Shown: positions 7,196 to 16,228 of the stretch, one piece after another
Layout of the letters: every line of letters begins with the position of its first letter
How positions within the stretch are numbered: the stretch's first letter is position 1
Assembly (NCBI GenBank): GCA_040219515.1
Contig: JAVJSI010000007.1
Location: forward strand, 310,001-374,000
DNA: 64,000 nt
Reading direction: 5' to 3'
Source: Acidimicrobiales bacterium
GTDB taxonomy: Bacteria > Actinomycetota > Acidimicrobiia > Acidimicrobiales > Aldehydirespiratoraceae
Notes under the pieces: model-generated
The model's input: only the letters and a program-made list of their open reading frames with translations
Databases searched by the model: none
Told to the model about the DNA's origin: nothing
Program-made: the position numbers and the translations under genes

Positions 7196-8626
7196 ATGTC
7201 GCTCCCCCGCGCCCGGATCGTGGTCGCCCTCGTCATCGCGATCCTGGCCACGGCCTGCGCCCCCGGGCCCGATGTCGGCGGTAGCGGCAGCGCGACAGCG
7301 ACGATCCCGCCGAGCAGCACGACCTCGGTCGTGCCACCGACCACCGTGCCCGACGAGGGCGCGCCAGAGGGCCTCGGACCCCAGGCCGGTCCGCCCGAAC
7401 TGTTCCCCGTCGACCCCGCCGATCTCCCGCCCGTCGACTTCGTCGACGGACGCATCGCGTTCCACGGCGCGACCGCGGCCATTCGCAGCGGAAAGGTGAC
7501 GACCGATCTGGTCATCGACACCCTTCCGGCGCAGCCCACATGGTCGCGAGACGGCAGTCGGCTCGCGGTCGTGGCCCTCGACGGTCGCGAACCGACGATC
7601 AGCATCTTCGACGGCGAAACCGGCGACCCACTCTTCACCAATCCCACCGACCGCCTCTACTACTTTCTCAGCTGGAGTCACGACGGGACCCGCATCGCAG
7701 CCCTGGGCGGCGAGATCGACGAGAACGGCACACCTCGGACGGTGCTCGATCTGCTCGACGCCGATGGCACCGTGGTCCAGTCCGACGTCGCCTCGGCCGG
7801 GTCGCTCTACGTCGCGTGGGATCTCGGCGATCTCCGGCTCGTCGCCCACGCCGACGACCGTCTCCTGCGCGTCGATCCCGACGGCACCGCCACCGACATC
7901 GGCGCGGCCGGACTGCAGTTCTTCGCCCCCAAGTGGATTCCGCAGACCGACGACATCCTCGTCGTCGCCGACATCGAGGGCAGCGACTACCTGGTTCGCC
8001 GCACCGTGAACGGACTCGACACGCTGCAGAGCCTCGGCGAGGCCGACACAGAGATCGGGATCTCGGTGAATCCCGACGGCCGGGTCGCCGCGATCTCGCG
8101 CAACTTCGAGGTCGAGGGTGGCGAGGGCGCGGAGCGCATCGGTCTGCCGGCGGTGTTCCCCCAGACCGCCACCACAATGTCGGGTGCCATCGAGATCCTC
8201 GATCTCGAGACCGGCACCCGGGTCGAGGTGTTCAGCGGCCTCAATCTCTGGGCCGAGTGGAACCCGCAGGGCACCCACCTCCTCATCTACGAAGCGGGCA
8301 CCGCTCCCGAATCCGAGGCCGAGGAGGATGCCGAGTTCGACACCGGGACCTGGTGGGTCTACGAACACGATCCCACCGCGTTCGAGCCCAACCCGCCCGT
8401 CGAGGTCGTCACCTTCTCCCCGACGCCGACCTTCGCCCGGTCCTACCTGGCGTTCGGCGACCAGTACATCGAATCGCCCCGGCTGTGGTCCCCCGACGGC
8501 ACGCGGTTCGTCTACGCCGAAGTGACCGACGCCGGTTCTCTCGTTCGCACCGGCGACATCGACGGCGCCGACACCCCGACCACGGTGGGCGCCGGTGAGG
8601 TCGGCTTCTGGAGTCCGGGGACCTGA
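7196..8626 (+). CDS. Lipoprotein with TolB/WD40-like beta-propeller
   Basis: A 476-residue lipoprotein: a short positively charged start, a hydrophobic segment and lipobox LATAC near residue 18, followed by a Ser/Thr/Pro-rich linker to about residue 60. The rest consists of propeller-type repeats with the TolB/PD40 hallmark (PTWSRDGSRLAVVAL, FLSWSHDGTRIAALG, PRLWSPDGTRFVYAE). It is presumably tethered to the outer face of the membrane; the partner is unknown. I chose ATG 7196 because TACGGT (7183-7188) ends 7 nt upstream and the signal peptide starts here; longer upstream readings have no such signals. Confidence 0.82.
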   Translation: MSLPRARIVVALVIAILATACAPGPDVGGSGSATATIPPSSTTSVVPPTTVPDEGAPEGLGPQAGPPELFPVDPADLPPVDFVDGRIAFHGATAAIRSGKVTTDLVIDTLPAQPTWSRDGSRLAVVALDGREPTISIFDGETGDPLFTNPTDRLYYFLSWSHDGTRIAALGGEIDENGTPRTVLDLLDADGTVVQSDVASAGSLYVAWDLGDLRLVAHADDRLLRVDPDGTATDIGAAGLQFFAPKWIPQTDDILVVADIEGSDYLVRRTVNGLDTLQSLGEADTEIGISVNPDGRVAAISRNFEVEGGEGAERIGLPAVFPQTATTMSGAIEILDLETGTRVEVFSGLNLWAEWNPQGTHLLIYEAGTAPESEAEEDAEFDTGTWWVYEHDPTAFEPNPPVEVVTFSPTPTFARSYLAFGDQYIESPRLWSPDGTRFVYAEVTDAGSLVRTGDIDGADTPTTVGAGEVGFWSPGT

Positions 8627-8644
8627 ACCCGTAGCCTGCGCTGC

Positions 8645-9082
8645 GTGAACATCCAAGAACTCTCCGACCGCCTCGAGATCAACGAACTCCTCAACCGCTA
8701 CGCGCGGTCGGTGGATCGCAAGGACTGGGACCTCTACCGCGAGGTCTTCACGCCCGACGCCGACATCGACTACACCTCGGCCGGCGGCATCAAGGGCGAC
8801 ACCGAGACCCAGGCCGCGTGGCTCGCCGAGGCCCTCGCGCAGTTCCCGGCCACCCAGCACATGGTCGCCAACGTGAGCATCAGCTTCACCGACGACGACA
8901 ACGCCACGGTCGAGGCGATGTTCCACAATCCGATGATCATGCCCGACAAGTCGGCGTGGGTCACCGGTGGCTGGTATCACCACGAGGTCCGCCGCACGTC
9001 GGACGGTTGGCGCAGCGTCAAGCTGGTCGAGGAGTCGGCATACTTCTCTGGCATGCCGACCGATCTGGACCGCCCTGAATGA
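8645..9082 (+). CDS. SnoaL-like (NTF2-fold) protein
   Basis: A 145-residue protein of the SnoaL_4/NTF2-like type: LEINELLNRYARSVDRKDW at the start, FTPDADIDYTSAGG, and ATQHMVANVSISF. Relatives include small dehydratases, isomerases and epoxide hydrolases, often in sterol or polyketide pathways; the reaction here is not determinable. The start is GTG 8645, with TAGCCT (8632-8637) ending 7 nt upstream. It overlaps the following Nudix gene by 4 nt (ATGA) and opens a run of coupled genes. Confidence 0.82.
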   Translation: MNIQELSDRLEINELLNRYARSVDRKDWDLYREVFTPDADIDYTSAGGIKGDTETQAAWLAEALAQFPATQHMVANVSISFTDDDNATVEAMFHNPMIMPDKSAWVTGGWYHHEVRRTSDGWRSVKLVEESAYFSGMPTDLDRPE

Positions 9083-9822
9083 CCGCTGAGGACCGCGTGG
9101 GCCGAGACAAGGCCCGGATCGACGAATGGATCCGTTACGCGGCCACCAGTGGTGAAACCCCGGCGATCGACGCGGCCACCGTGGTGGTGCTGCGCGACGG
9201 CGACGACGGCGTCGAGACGCTGATGCTGCGCCGCAACTCGAAGATCGCCTTCGGCGGCATGTGGGTGTTCCCCGGCGGCCGGGTCGACGAGGCCGACCGC
9301 GCCGCGGCTGCCGACGCCCTCGATGCGGCGCGGATCGCCGCCGTTCGCGAGGCCGAGGAGGAAGCCGCGCTCGTCATCCCCGCCGGCGAACTCGTCATGT
9401 TCGCCCACTGGATACCTCCCCCGATCGCACCGAAGCGCTACGCGACCTGGTTCTTCGCGGCCCGGGTGGCCGACCGCGCCCATCGCATCGACGACGGCGA
9501 GATCGTCGAGAGCGACTGGATGACCCCGGAGGAATGTCTGGGTCGCCATCACCAGGGCGAGATCGAACTCGCCCCACCCACCTGGGTCACGCTCCACTCG
9601 CTCCGGGGCCACGGCCGTGTCGACGGCGCGCTGACGACCCTCGCGGACCGGCCCGCCCGCCACCACGCCACCCGGATCGGACGCACCGATGAAGGGCCCG
9701 TGGCCATGTGGGAGGGCGACGCCGGGTACGACGCGGCCGACCCCACCATCACCGGGCCCCGTCACCGTCTCGAGATGTACGCCGAGGGCTACCACTACGA
9801 CGACTCCGGGGTACGCGGGTGA
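9079..9822 (+). CDS. Nudix hydrolase (NUDT19-like layout)
   Basis: A 247-residue Nudix protein. The Nudix box is split: MWVFPGGRVDEAD, then an insertion of about 15 residues, then AAVREAEEEAALV with the catalytic REaeEE. This spaced form is typical of the NUDT19-like/CoA-pyrophosphatase group, so an acyl-CoA or CoA substrate is possible but inferred. The Nudix domain fills residues 30-180. It is coupled to its neighbours at both ends (ATGA with SnoaL, GTGA with the P-type ATPase). Confidence 0.85.
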   Translation: MTAEDRVGRDKARIDEWIRYAATSGETPAIDAATVVVLRDGDDGVETLMLRRNSKIAFGGMWVFPGGRVDEADRAAAADALDAARIAAVREAEEEAALVIPAGELVMFAHWIPPPIAPKRYATWFFAARVADRAHRIDDGEIVESDWMTPEECLGRHHQGEIELAPPTWVTLHSLRGHGRVDGALTTLADRPARHHATRIGRTDEGPVAMWEGDAGYDAADPTITGPRHRLEMYAEGYHYDDSGVRG

Positions 9823-12158
9823 CCCCACTCACCGGGCTGAGCACAGCCGAGGTCGAGGAGCGGGTCGCCGACGGGCGCGTCAACGACGTACCCGACGCGC
9901 CGGTACGTTCGTTCTCGGAGATCGTCCGGGCCAATGTGTTCACGCCGGTCAACGGCATCATCGGATCTTTGCTGGTGCTGATCCTGGTGGCCGGCTACCC
10001 GGCCGACGCGCTCTTCGCCGGCGTCGTCGTGTCGAACAGCGTGATCGGCATCGCCCAGGAGCTCCAGGCCCGGCGAACGCTCAACGCCCTGGCCGTGCTC
10101 TCCGCGCCGCGGGCCCGGGTTCGCCGGGACGACACCGTGAGCGAGATCGGCGTCAGCGGTGTGGTGACCGACGATCTGCTCGAACTCGAGCCCGGCGACC
10201 AGATCGTGGTCGACGGTGTGGTCGCCTCGGCCTTCGGGCTCGAGGTCGACGAATCGCTTCTGACCGGTGAATCCGACCCCGTCGAGAAGTCGGAGGGCGA
10301 CGAGGTTCGCTCCGGCTCGTTCGTGTCGGCGGGATCCGGCGCCTACCGGGCCACCCACGTCGGGGCCGACTCCTACGCCGCGAAGCTCGCCGAGGAGGCT
10401 CGCCGGTTCGAGATGGCCGGGAGCGAACTCCGACGCGGTGTCAACAGGATCCTCAAGTGGCTCCAGATCATCATCCCGCCGGCGGCGCTGCTCCTGCTGC
10501 TGCGCCAGCTCGGCACCGAGGACCGTTGGGAGAACGCCCTCCAGGCCACCGTCGCCGCGGCGGTGGCGATGGTGCCCGACGGCCTCGTGCTGCTCACCAG
10601 CCTCAGCTTCATCACCGGCGTGATCGCGCTGGCCCGCCGCAAGGCGCTGGCCAAGGAACTCGCGTCGGTCGAGCTCCTCGCCCGCGTCGACACGCTCTGT
10701 CTCGACAAGACCGGCACGATCACCACCGGTGAGATCTCACTCGGTCAGGTCGAACCGCTCGGGGAGTACACCGCCGAAGAGGCGGCGCTCGCGCTGGGAG
10801 CGATGGGCGCAGCCGACCCGGCTCCCAACGCGACCCTCGCCGCCATCGCCGGAAGCCACCCATCGCCTGACTGGGTGATCGGCGAGAACCTGCCGTTCTC
10901 GTCGGCCCGCAAATGGGCCGGCGCCGACTTCGCCGACCACGGCGTGTACTACCTGGGCGCGCCCGACATCCTCTTCGACGACGATGACGACGCCGAGCGG
11001 GCGCGGGCCGACGAAGCCTCCGCGGCCGGCACCCGCGTCCTCCTGCTCACTCGGGCCGACGGTCCGTGGGCGGGAGACTCCCTGCCCGTCCAGCGGCATC
11101 CCGTGGCGCTGATCCACCTCGAGGACACGGTGCGCGACGACGCACCCGAGATCCTGGCGTTCTTCCGCGACCAGGGCGTCGACATCAAGGTGATCTCCGG
11201 CGACAACGCCGCAACCGTTGCCGCCGTCGCCCGCCGGGCCGGCATCCGGTTCGGCGACGACCACGGCAACGTCAACGGCAGCGGCTTCATGGACGCGCGC
11301 ACCCTCCCCGAGGATCAGGAAGGCCTGGCCGACGTGCTCGAGACCACCACGGTCTTCGGGCGGGTGACCCCGCATCAGAAGCGGGCGATGGTTCACGCGT
11401 TGCAGTCGCGCGGACGCATAGTGGCGATGACCGGCGACGGCGTCAACGACGTCCTCGCGCTGAAGGACGCCGACATGGGTATTGCGATGGGTGCCGGGTC
11501 CTCGTCGACCCGAGCGGTCGCCCAGCTCGTGTTGCTCGACAACAAGTTCGCCACGCTCCCTCGTGTGCTCGCCGAGGGCCGCAAGGTGATCAACAACATC
11601 GAACGGGTGGCCAACCTCTTCATCACCAAGGCCGCCTACGCCGTGCTGCTCACTGCCCTCGTCGGCATCGCCGGCTCGCCGTTCCCCTTCCTGCCTCGCC
11701 AGCTCACCCTGATCGGCACGTTCTCGATCGGGGTGCCCGGGTTCTTCCTCGCCCTCGCCCCGAACCACGCGCTGGTGCGGCCCGGCTTCCTCGAACGCGT
11801 GCTGCGCTTCTCGTTGCCCGCCGGCGCGGTGGCCGGCACGGTCACCTTCGTGCTCTACGAGATCGTCCGCCGGATGGACGACGTCACCATCACCGAGGCC
11901 CGTACGGCAGCCACCGCCACGCTTCTCCTGCTCGGCCTCGTGATCCTGCTGCTGATCAGCCGGCCGTGGAAGCCGTGGAAGGTGGGGCTCGCGGCGGCCA
12001 TGGCCGGGTGCTACGTGCTGGTGATGGTCTGGCCGTTCGCCCGCGAGTACTTCGAACTCGAGCTGCCCACCGCGCCGGCGTGGGGGGCGGTCGGCGCGGC
12101 GAGCGCAATCGGTGCGATCGGCATCTGGACCGCCGGCAAGATCTTCACCGACGACTGA
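9819..12158 (+). CDS. ctpE: CtpE-like cation-transporting P-type ATPase
   Basis: A 779-residue P-type ATPase. Signature sites: TGES near residue 148 (actuator domain), the phosphorylation motif DKTGT near 295, KVISGDNAATVAAVA, and TGDGVND near 537 (P domain). Transmembrane segments occur around residues 40-90, 220-280 and in the C-terminal 200 residues. The N-terminal GLSTAEVEERVADG and RANVFTPVNGIIGSLL strongly resemble mycobacterial CtpE, which has been linked to Ca2+ uptake; the ion here is inferred. The GTG start overlaps the Nudix stop (GTGA). No heavy-metal CPC motif or N-terminal metal-binding domain is present. Confidence 0.9.
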   Translation: MTPLTGLSTAEVEERVADGRVNDVPDAPVRSFSEIVRANVFTPVNGIIGSLLVLILVAGYPADALFAGVVVSNSVIGIAQELQARRTLNALAVLSAPRARVRRDDTVSEIGVSGVVTDDLLELEPGDQIVVDGVVASAFGLEVDESLLTGESDPVEKSEGDEVRSGSFVSAGSGAYRATHVGADSYAAKLAEEARRFEMAGSELRRGVNRILKWLQIIIPPAALLLLLRQLGTEDRWENALQATVAAAVAMVPDGLVLLTSLSFITGVIALARRKALAKELASVELLARVDTLCLDKTGTITTGEISLGQVEPLGEYTAEEAALALGAMGAADPAPNATLAAIAGSHPSPDWVIGENLPFSSARKWAGADFADHGVYYLGAPDILFDDDDDAERARADEASAAGTRVLLLTRADGPWAGDSLPVQRHPVALIHLEDTVRDDAPEILAFFRDQGVDIKVISGDNAATVAAVARRAGIRFGDDHGNVNGSGFMDARTLPEDQEGLADVLETTTVFGRVTPHQKRAMVHALQSRGRIVAMTGDGVNDVLALKDADMGIAMGAGSSSTRAVAQLVLLDNKFATLPRVLAEGRKVINNIERVANLFITKAAYAVLLTALVGIAGSPFPFLPRQLTLIGTFSIGVPGFFLALAPNHALVRPGFLERVLRFSLPAGAVAGTVTFVLYEIVRRMDDVTITEARTAATATLLLLGLVILLLISRPWKPWKVGLAAAMAGCYVLVMVWPFAREYFELELPTAPAWGAVGAASAIGAIGIWTAGKIFTDD

Positions 12159-12196
12159 GTGTTCACCGACGACGGACTCGTCCTAGTGTCCGGGCC

Positions 12197-13036
12197 ATGA
12201 CAGGACGACTCGAGGACCGCCGCACGATCATCACGGGTGCGAGCCGCGGTATCGGTGCGGGCATCGCCGAGCGATCGGCCGGCGAGGGAGCGCGACTGGC
12301 GTTGGTCGCCCGCACCCTCGATGCGCACCCGACGCTGGCGGGATCACTCAACGAGACGGCCGAACGCTGCCGCGCCCTCGGCGCCGACGTCGTCACGATC
12401 GTCGCCGATCTCACCGACGAGACGGACCGGGCCCGGGTCGTGCCCGAGGCAGCCGATGCGCTCGGCGGTCACATCGAGGTGCTCGTGAACAATGCGGCCG
12501 GCGCGATCTATCAGACCCTCGACACCTACCCGTTGAAGCGGCGTCGCCTGATGACGGAGATCAACATCCACTGTCCGCTGGATCTCGCGCAGGCTGCCCT
12601 GCCGGGGATGGCCGCAGCCGGCGAAGGGTGGATCGTGAACCTGTCGAGCGGATCGGCCCGACCGCCCGACGGCCCGCCCTACGACCTCGGCGGGGTGCGC
12701 GGCACCTACGGGTTCTATGCCGCGTCCAAGGCGATGCTCAACCGGCTCAGCATGGCGATGGCCGCGGAATGGCACGAGCACGGCGTGCGGGTCAACACCG
12801 TCGAGCCGAAAGCCGCGGTGCTCTCGGAGGGGGCCGACGAACTCGTGGGCGCACAGCTCTCCGAGGACCAGATCGAGTCGATGGAAGCCATGTGCGAGGC
12901 CGCCCTCTGGCTCTGTGACTGCGGCCCCGATCACACGGGCAAGGTCGAGGCGAGCCTCGACCTGCTCACCCGCGAAGGGGTGGCACCGATGAACCTGCAG
13001 GGCACGGCCCTGCACCCCAACGGCCATCGACGATGA
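12197..13036 (+). CDS. Short-chain dehydrogenase/reductase
   Basis: A 279-residue SDR with ITGASRGIGAGIA (NAD(P) binding), LVNNAAGA, NLSSGSA, and the catalytic YAASK near residue 178. The C-terminal 60 residues diverge from classical SDRs and lack the usual DGG end, so the active-site cap differs. The start at ATG 12197 has TAGTGT (12184-12189) ending 7 nt before it, giving this downstream run its own promoter. It overlaps the enoyl-CoA hydratase gene by ATGA. The substrate is unknown; the context suggests acyl-CoA or sterol-type carbon metabolism. Confidence 0.87.
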   Translation: MTGRLEDRRTIITGASRGIGAGIAERSAGEGARLALVARTLDAHPTLAGSLNETAERCRALGADVVTIVADLTDETDRARVVPEAADALGGHIEVLVNNAAGAIYQTLDTYPLKRRRLMTEINIHCPLDLAQAALPGMAAAGEGWIVNLSSGSARPPDGPPYDLGGVRGTYGFYAASKAMLNRLSMAMAAEWHEHGVRVNTVEPKAAVLSEGADELVGAQLSEDQIESMEAMCEAALWLCDCGPDHTGKVEASLDLLTREGVAPMNLQGTALHPNGHRR

Positions 13037-13863
13037 GCCTCCACGACGACTACGACGACCTCCGGGTCGAGGTCGACGGCCAGGTGGCGATCCTCACGCT
13101 GGATCGGCCCGAGCAGCTCAACGCGTTCTCCGGCGCCATGGGCCGCAGCCTCACCGCCGCGTTACGGGCCGCCGACGCCGACGACGGCGTGCGCGTCGTC
13201 GTGCTGACCGGCGCGGGACGAGCATTCTGCGCAGGTGCCGACTTCTCCGGCGGATCCGGCGTGTTCGGTGCACCGACGAAAGAGACGTTCTCCTCGGACC
13301 CCCTCGACGACTTCCACCCGTGGGATGTCCGCAAGCCGGTGATCGCCGCCATCAACGGCCACGCGGTGGGTCTGGGCATGACGATGACGCTCCAGTGCGA
13401 CATCCGCATCGTTGCCGAGGACGCGAAGCTCGGCATCGTCCAGGTACGGCGGGGCATCCTCCCCGATCTCCACTCCCACTGGACGCTTCCCCGGCTCGTG
13501 GGCCACACGCGGGCGACCGAGCTGCTCCTCACCGGTCGCATGTTCAGCGGCCGCGATGCTCTCGAATGGGGGCTCGCAACCGACGCGTTGCCCGCTACCC
13601 AGGTCCTCCCCAACGCCCTCGAACTCGCCCACGAGATCGCCGCCCAGACCGCACCGATCTCGGTCGGCGCCTCGAAGCGGCTGATGTGGATGAACGCACC
13701 CACACCCGAGCGCATCAACACGCTCGAGCGCGACATCCACCTGCATCTCATGGGCACCGCGGACTCGAAGGAAGGCGTGATGGCATTCATGGAGAAACGT
13801 GATCCCGAGTGGTCGCTGTCGATGAGCGAGGACTGGCCGACATGGCTCGACGAACTGCACTGA
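13033..13863 (+). CDS. Enoyl-CoA hydratase/isomerase family protein
   Basis: A 276-residue crotonase: ILTLDRPEQLNAFSG, then GAGRAFCAGADFSGG for the first oxyanion-hole segment and INGHAVGLGMTMTLQCDIRI for the second. The usual catalytic Glu positions lie in IVQVRRGILPDLHSHWTLPR, but this region is atypical, so hydratase versus isomerase activity cannot be told. It sits between SDR genes in one directon, consistent with a beta-oxidation-like route for an unknown acyl-CoA. Confidence 0.88.
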   Translation: MSLHDDYDDLRVEVDGQVAILTLDRPEQLNAFSGAMGRSLTAALRAADADDGVRVVVLTGAGRAFCAGADFSGGSGVFGAPTKETFSSDPLDDFHPWDVRKPVIAAINGHAVGLGMTMTLQCDIRIVAEDAKLGIVQVRRGILPDLHSHWTLPRLVGHTRATELLLTGRMFSGRDALEWGLATDALPATQVLPNALELAHEIAAQTAPISVGASKRLMWMNAPTPERINTLERDIHLHLMGTADSKEGVMAFMEKRDPEWSLSMSEDWPTWLDELH

Positions 13864-14525
13864 TCGTCGGTGCCGGCGATCCCGCCGACGGCATCGCCGC
13901 CGGTCTCGCCGACGAAGGGTGGGAGGTGTTGCGGCTCGCCGACGACGATCTCGCCTGGACCGACCAGACCATCAGCGAGCAACTCCCTGGTCCGAACGGC
14001 GCTGATCACGAGGGGCTCGACCTCGTGGTGCATGCCCGGTACCCGGCGCCCTCCCGGCGGCGAGCCGACCTCATGGACCTGACGCCCGACGACTGGCATC
14101 GGATGGCCGACGAACCGCTCGAGGCGGCCGTGCGGCTGGCCCGCAGCGCCCATCCACACCTCGCCGCGTCGAAGGGCACGCTCGTGTTCCTCGTCCCCCT
14201 GATGGCATCCGCGGGCGGCGAGGGGTTCACCCCGATCGCCTGCGCGGCCGAAGGCATCCGACTCCTGGCCAAGTCGGTGGCGAAGTCCTGGGGCGACCAC
14301 GAGATCCGTGTCCACGCCATCACTCTCGACCCGGGTGCCTTCCTCTCCCCCGCCGATGCGGAAGGGATGGCCGAGGCCAACTCACTCCAGGACCCACCGC
14401 TCGGTCGGGTCCCCGACCTGACCACCGAGGTCGCCCCCATCCTGGCGGCCCTCACGACCGACGACTTCACCGCGCTGGTCGGCGCCTCCCTGGTCGTCGA
14501 CGGCGGACTCTGGATGCCCGGATGA
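13842..14525 (+). CDS. Degenerate SDR-fold protein
   Basis: A 227-residue protein with an SDR fold but altered key sites. The N-terminal glycine motif is reduced (IVGAGDPADGIAAGLA) and the catalytic YxxxK position reads IACAAEG, without Tyr or Lys. The C-terminal VGASLVVDGGLWMPG is typical for SDRs. It is probably enzymatically inactive or changed in chemistry, perhaps a partner of the neighbouring SDR at 14522. I start it at ATG 13842 (GAGGA upstream, 22-nt overlap with the hydratase gene); GTG 13809 is an alternative. It overlaps the next gene by ATGA. Confidence 0.75.
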   Translation: MARRTALIVGAGDPADGIAAGLADEGWEVLRLADDDLAWTDQTISEQLPGPNGADHEGLDLVVHARYPAPSRRRADLMDLTPDDWHRMADEPLEAAVRLARSAHPHLAASKGTLVFLVPLMASAGGEGFTPIACAAEGIRLLAKSVAKSWGDHEIRVHAITLDPGAFLSPADAEGMAEANSLQDPPLGRVPDLTTEVAPILAALTTDDFTALVGASLVVDGGLWMPG

Positions 14526-15334
14526 ACCCTCCCACCACCGACCACGAACCCAATCCCCCGCTCCCGCACCTGGCCGGGCTGCTCGACGGGCGGGTCGCCA
14601 TCGTCACCGGCGCCGGTCAGGGCGTCGGTGAGGGCATCGCCGCCGCGATGGCCGCAGCGGGCGCCACCGTGCTGATCGCCGCTCGCCGGGCCGAGACCGG
14701 CGAACCCGCAGCCGCCCGCATTCGCGACGCCGGCGGCACCGCCCAGTTCGTACGCTGCGACGTCACCGAACGAGCCGACGTGGACCACGCGGTCGCCACC
14801 GCGATCGCCGACCACGGGCGGCTCGACGTGATGGTCCACAACGCGGTCTCCCCGCCGGGGCCGCCCCGACAGATCCAGGATGTCGACGACGAGACGATCG
14901 CACTGCAGATCGCCACGTCGACCACCGCCGCGTTCCATTGTGCGCAGGCCGCGTTTCCGTATCTGCGGGCCGACTACGGCACCTTCATCCTGCTCACCTC
15001 ACCGGCCGGCATCGAGGGCAGTGGTCACCTGCCGATGTACGGCACGGTCAAGGGCGCCCAGCGCGGCATCCTGAAGAGCCTCGCCCGCGAATGGGGCCCG
15101 GCCGGTGTGCGCGTCAACGCGATCGCCCCGGTGGCCTGGACCCCGGCCATGGATGTCGCCACCGAGGCCAACCCCACGCTCGAGGCCCGGCTGCGGGGCC
15201 GCACCCCGTTGCAGCGGATCGGCGACCCGACCGACGACATCGGCCCGGTCGCGGTGTTCCTCGCCTCGCCGATGGCCCGGCACATGACCGGCCAGACGCT
15301 CGCCGTCGACGGTGGTCGGTACCTCGGGCTGTGA
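14522..15334 (+). CDS. Short-chain dehydrogenase/reductase
   Basis: A 270-residue classical SDR: VTGAGQGVGEGIAAAMA for cofactor binding, HNAVSPPG in place of NNAG, catalytic YGTVK near residue 172, and the C-terminal GQTLAVDGGRYLGL. FabG-like reductases of this type act on 3-oxoacyl or alcohol substrates; no specific one can be named. It is coupled by ATGA to the degenerate SDR upstream and by GTGA to the lipid kinase downstream. Confidence 0.88.
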   Translation: MNPPTTDHEPNPPLPHLAGLLDGRVAIVTGAGQGVGEGIAAAMAAAGATVLIAARRAETGEPAAARIRDAGGTAQFVRCDVTERADVDHAVATAIADHGRLDVMVHNAVSPPGPPRQIQDVDDETIALQIATSTTAAFHCAQAAFPYLRADYGTFILLTSPAGIEGSGHLPMYGTVKGAQRGILKSLAREWGPAGVRVNAIAPVAWTPAMDVATEANPTLEARLRGRTPLQRIGDPTDDIGPVAVFLASPMARHMTGQTLAVDGGRYLGL

Positions 15335-16197
15335 GTCGCGTCCACCTGCTGATCGGCCCCGAGTCGGGCAAGGGACGGGCCGCCGCAGCACGTGAAACGG
15401 TCATGGCCACGATCAGCGGCGAGGGACACGAACCCGTGGACATCACGGGCTCCTCGGCCGCCGCGAGCAGGGCCGCGGCTGCCGCTGCGGTGGCCGACGG
15501 GGCATCGCGTCTCATCGTCGTCGGGGGCGACGGCATGGCCCAGCTCGCGGTGTCCGCGGTGGCCGGCACCGACACGGTCCTGGGCATCGTCCCGATCGGC
15601 ACCGGCAACGACTTCGTGCGCGGCCTGTCCACCATCCCCGACGACATCACGGCGGCGGCCCGGTTGGCGCTGGGCGAGGGAAAGCCGCTCGACGCGATCC
15701 GCACCGAGACGGGTTGGGTTGCATCGGTGGCGACCGCAGGCTTCTCGGGTGACGTCAACGAACGAGCCAACGGCATGCGGTTCCCCCGCGGGTCGTCTCG
15801 CTACACCCTGGCGACGCTGGCCGAGCTGCCCACGCTGCGGGCCCGCCACCTGCGGCTGACGATCGACGGCACCACCACCGAACTCGATTCGGTGCTACTG
15901 GCCATCGCGAACACCGGCTGGTTCGGCGGTGGCATGCACATCGCCCCCGACGCGGAACCCGACGACGGGCTGCTCGACGTGACCGTGGTCGGCGCCGTGG
16001 GACGTCTCGAACTGCTGCGCTTCTTCCGGCTGGTCTTCAGTGGTCGCCACACGACCCACCCGGCGGTGCAGACCCTGAAGGGCCGTCGCATCACGATCGA
16101 AGCCGACGACCTCGATCTCTGGGGCGACGGCGAGGCGATCGGGCCAGCGCCGGCCACGTTCGAGGTCGTGCCGGGCGCGCTGCACATTGCTCGATGA
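15331..16197 (+). CDS. Diacylglycerol/lipid kinase family protein
   Basis: A 288-residue DAGK-catalytic-domain protein: VVGGDGMAQLAVSAVAG (the GGDG nucleotide site), then GIVPIGTGNDFVRGL, and the C-terminal half with MHIAPDAEPDDGLLDVTVV. These enzymes phosphorylate diacylglycerol or related lipids at the membrane. The GTG start overlaps the SDR stop. It ends the coupled run that began at 12197. Confidence 0.88.
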   Translation: MSRVHLLIGPESGKGRAAAARETVMATISGEGHEPVDITGSSAAASRAAAAAAVADGASRLIVVGGDGMAQLAVSAVAGTDTVLGIVPIGTGNDFVRGLSTIPDDITAAARLALGEGKPLDAIRTETGWVASVATAGFSGDVNERANGMRFPRGSSRYTLATLAELPTLRARHLRLTIDGTTTELDSVLLAIANTGWFGGGMHIAPDAEPDDGLLDVTVVGAVGRLELLRFFRLVFSGRHTTHPAVQTLKGRRITIEADDLDLWGDGEAIGPAPATFEVVPGALHIAR

Positions 16198-16228
16198 AGC
16201 ATTGCTCGCTGAAAACATGGCTCGATGA

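Noticed and set aside
7103-8983. A 626-codon minus-strand frame
   Set aside because: It is antisense to the lipoprotein and SnoaL genes, both of which have signal or fold evidence and promoters.
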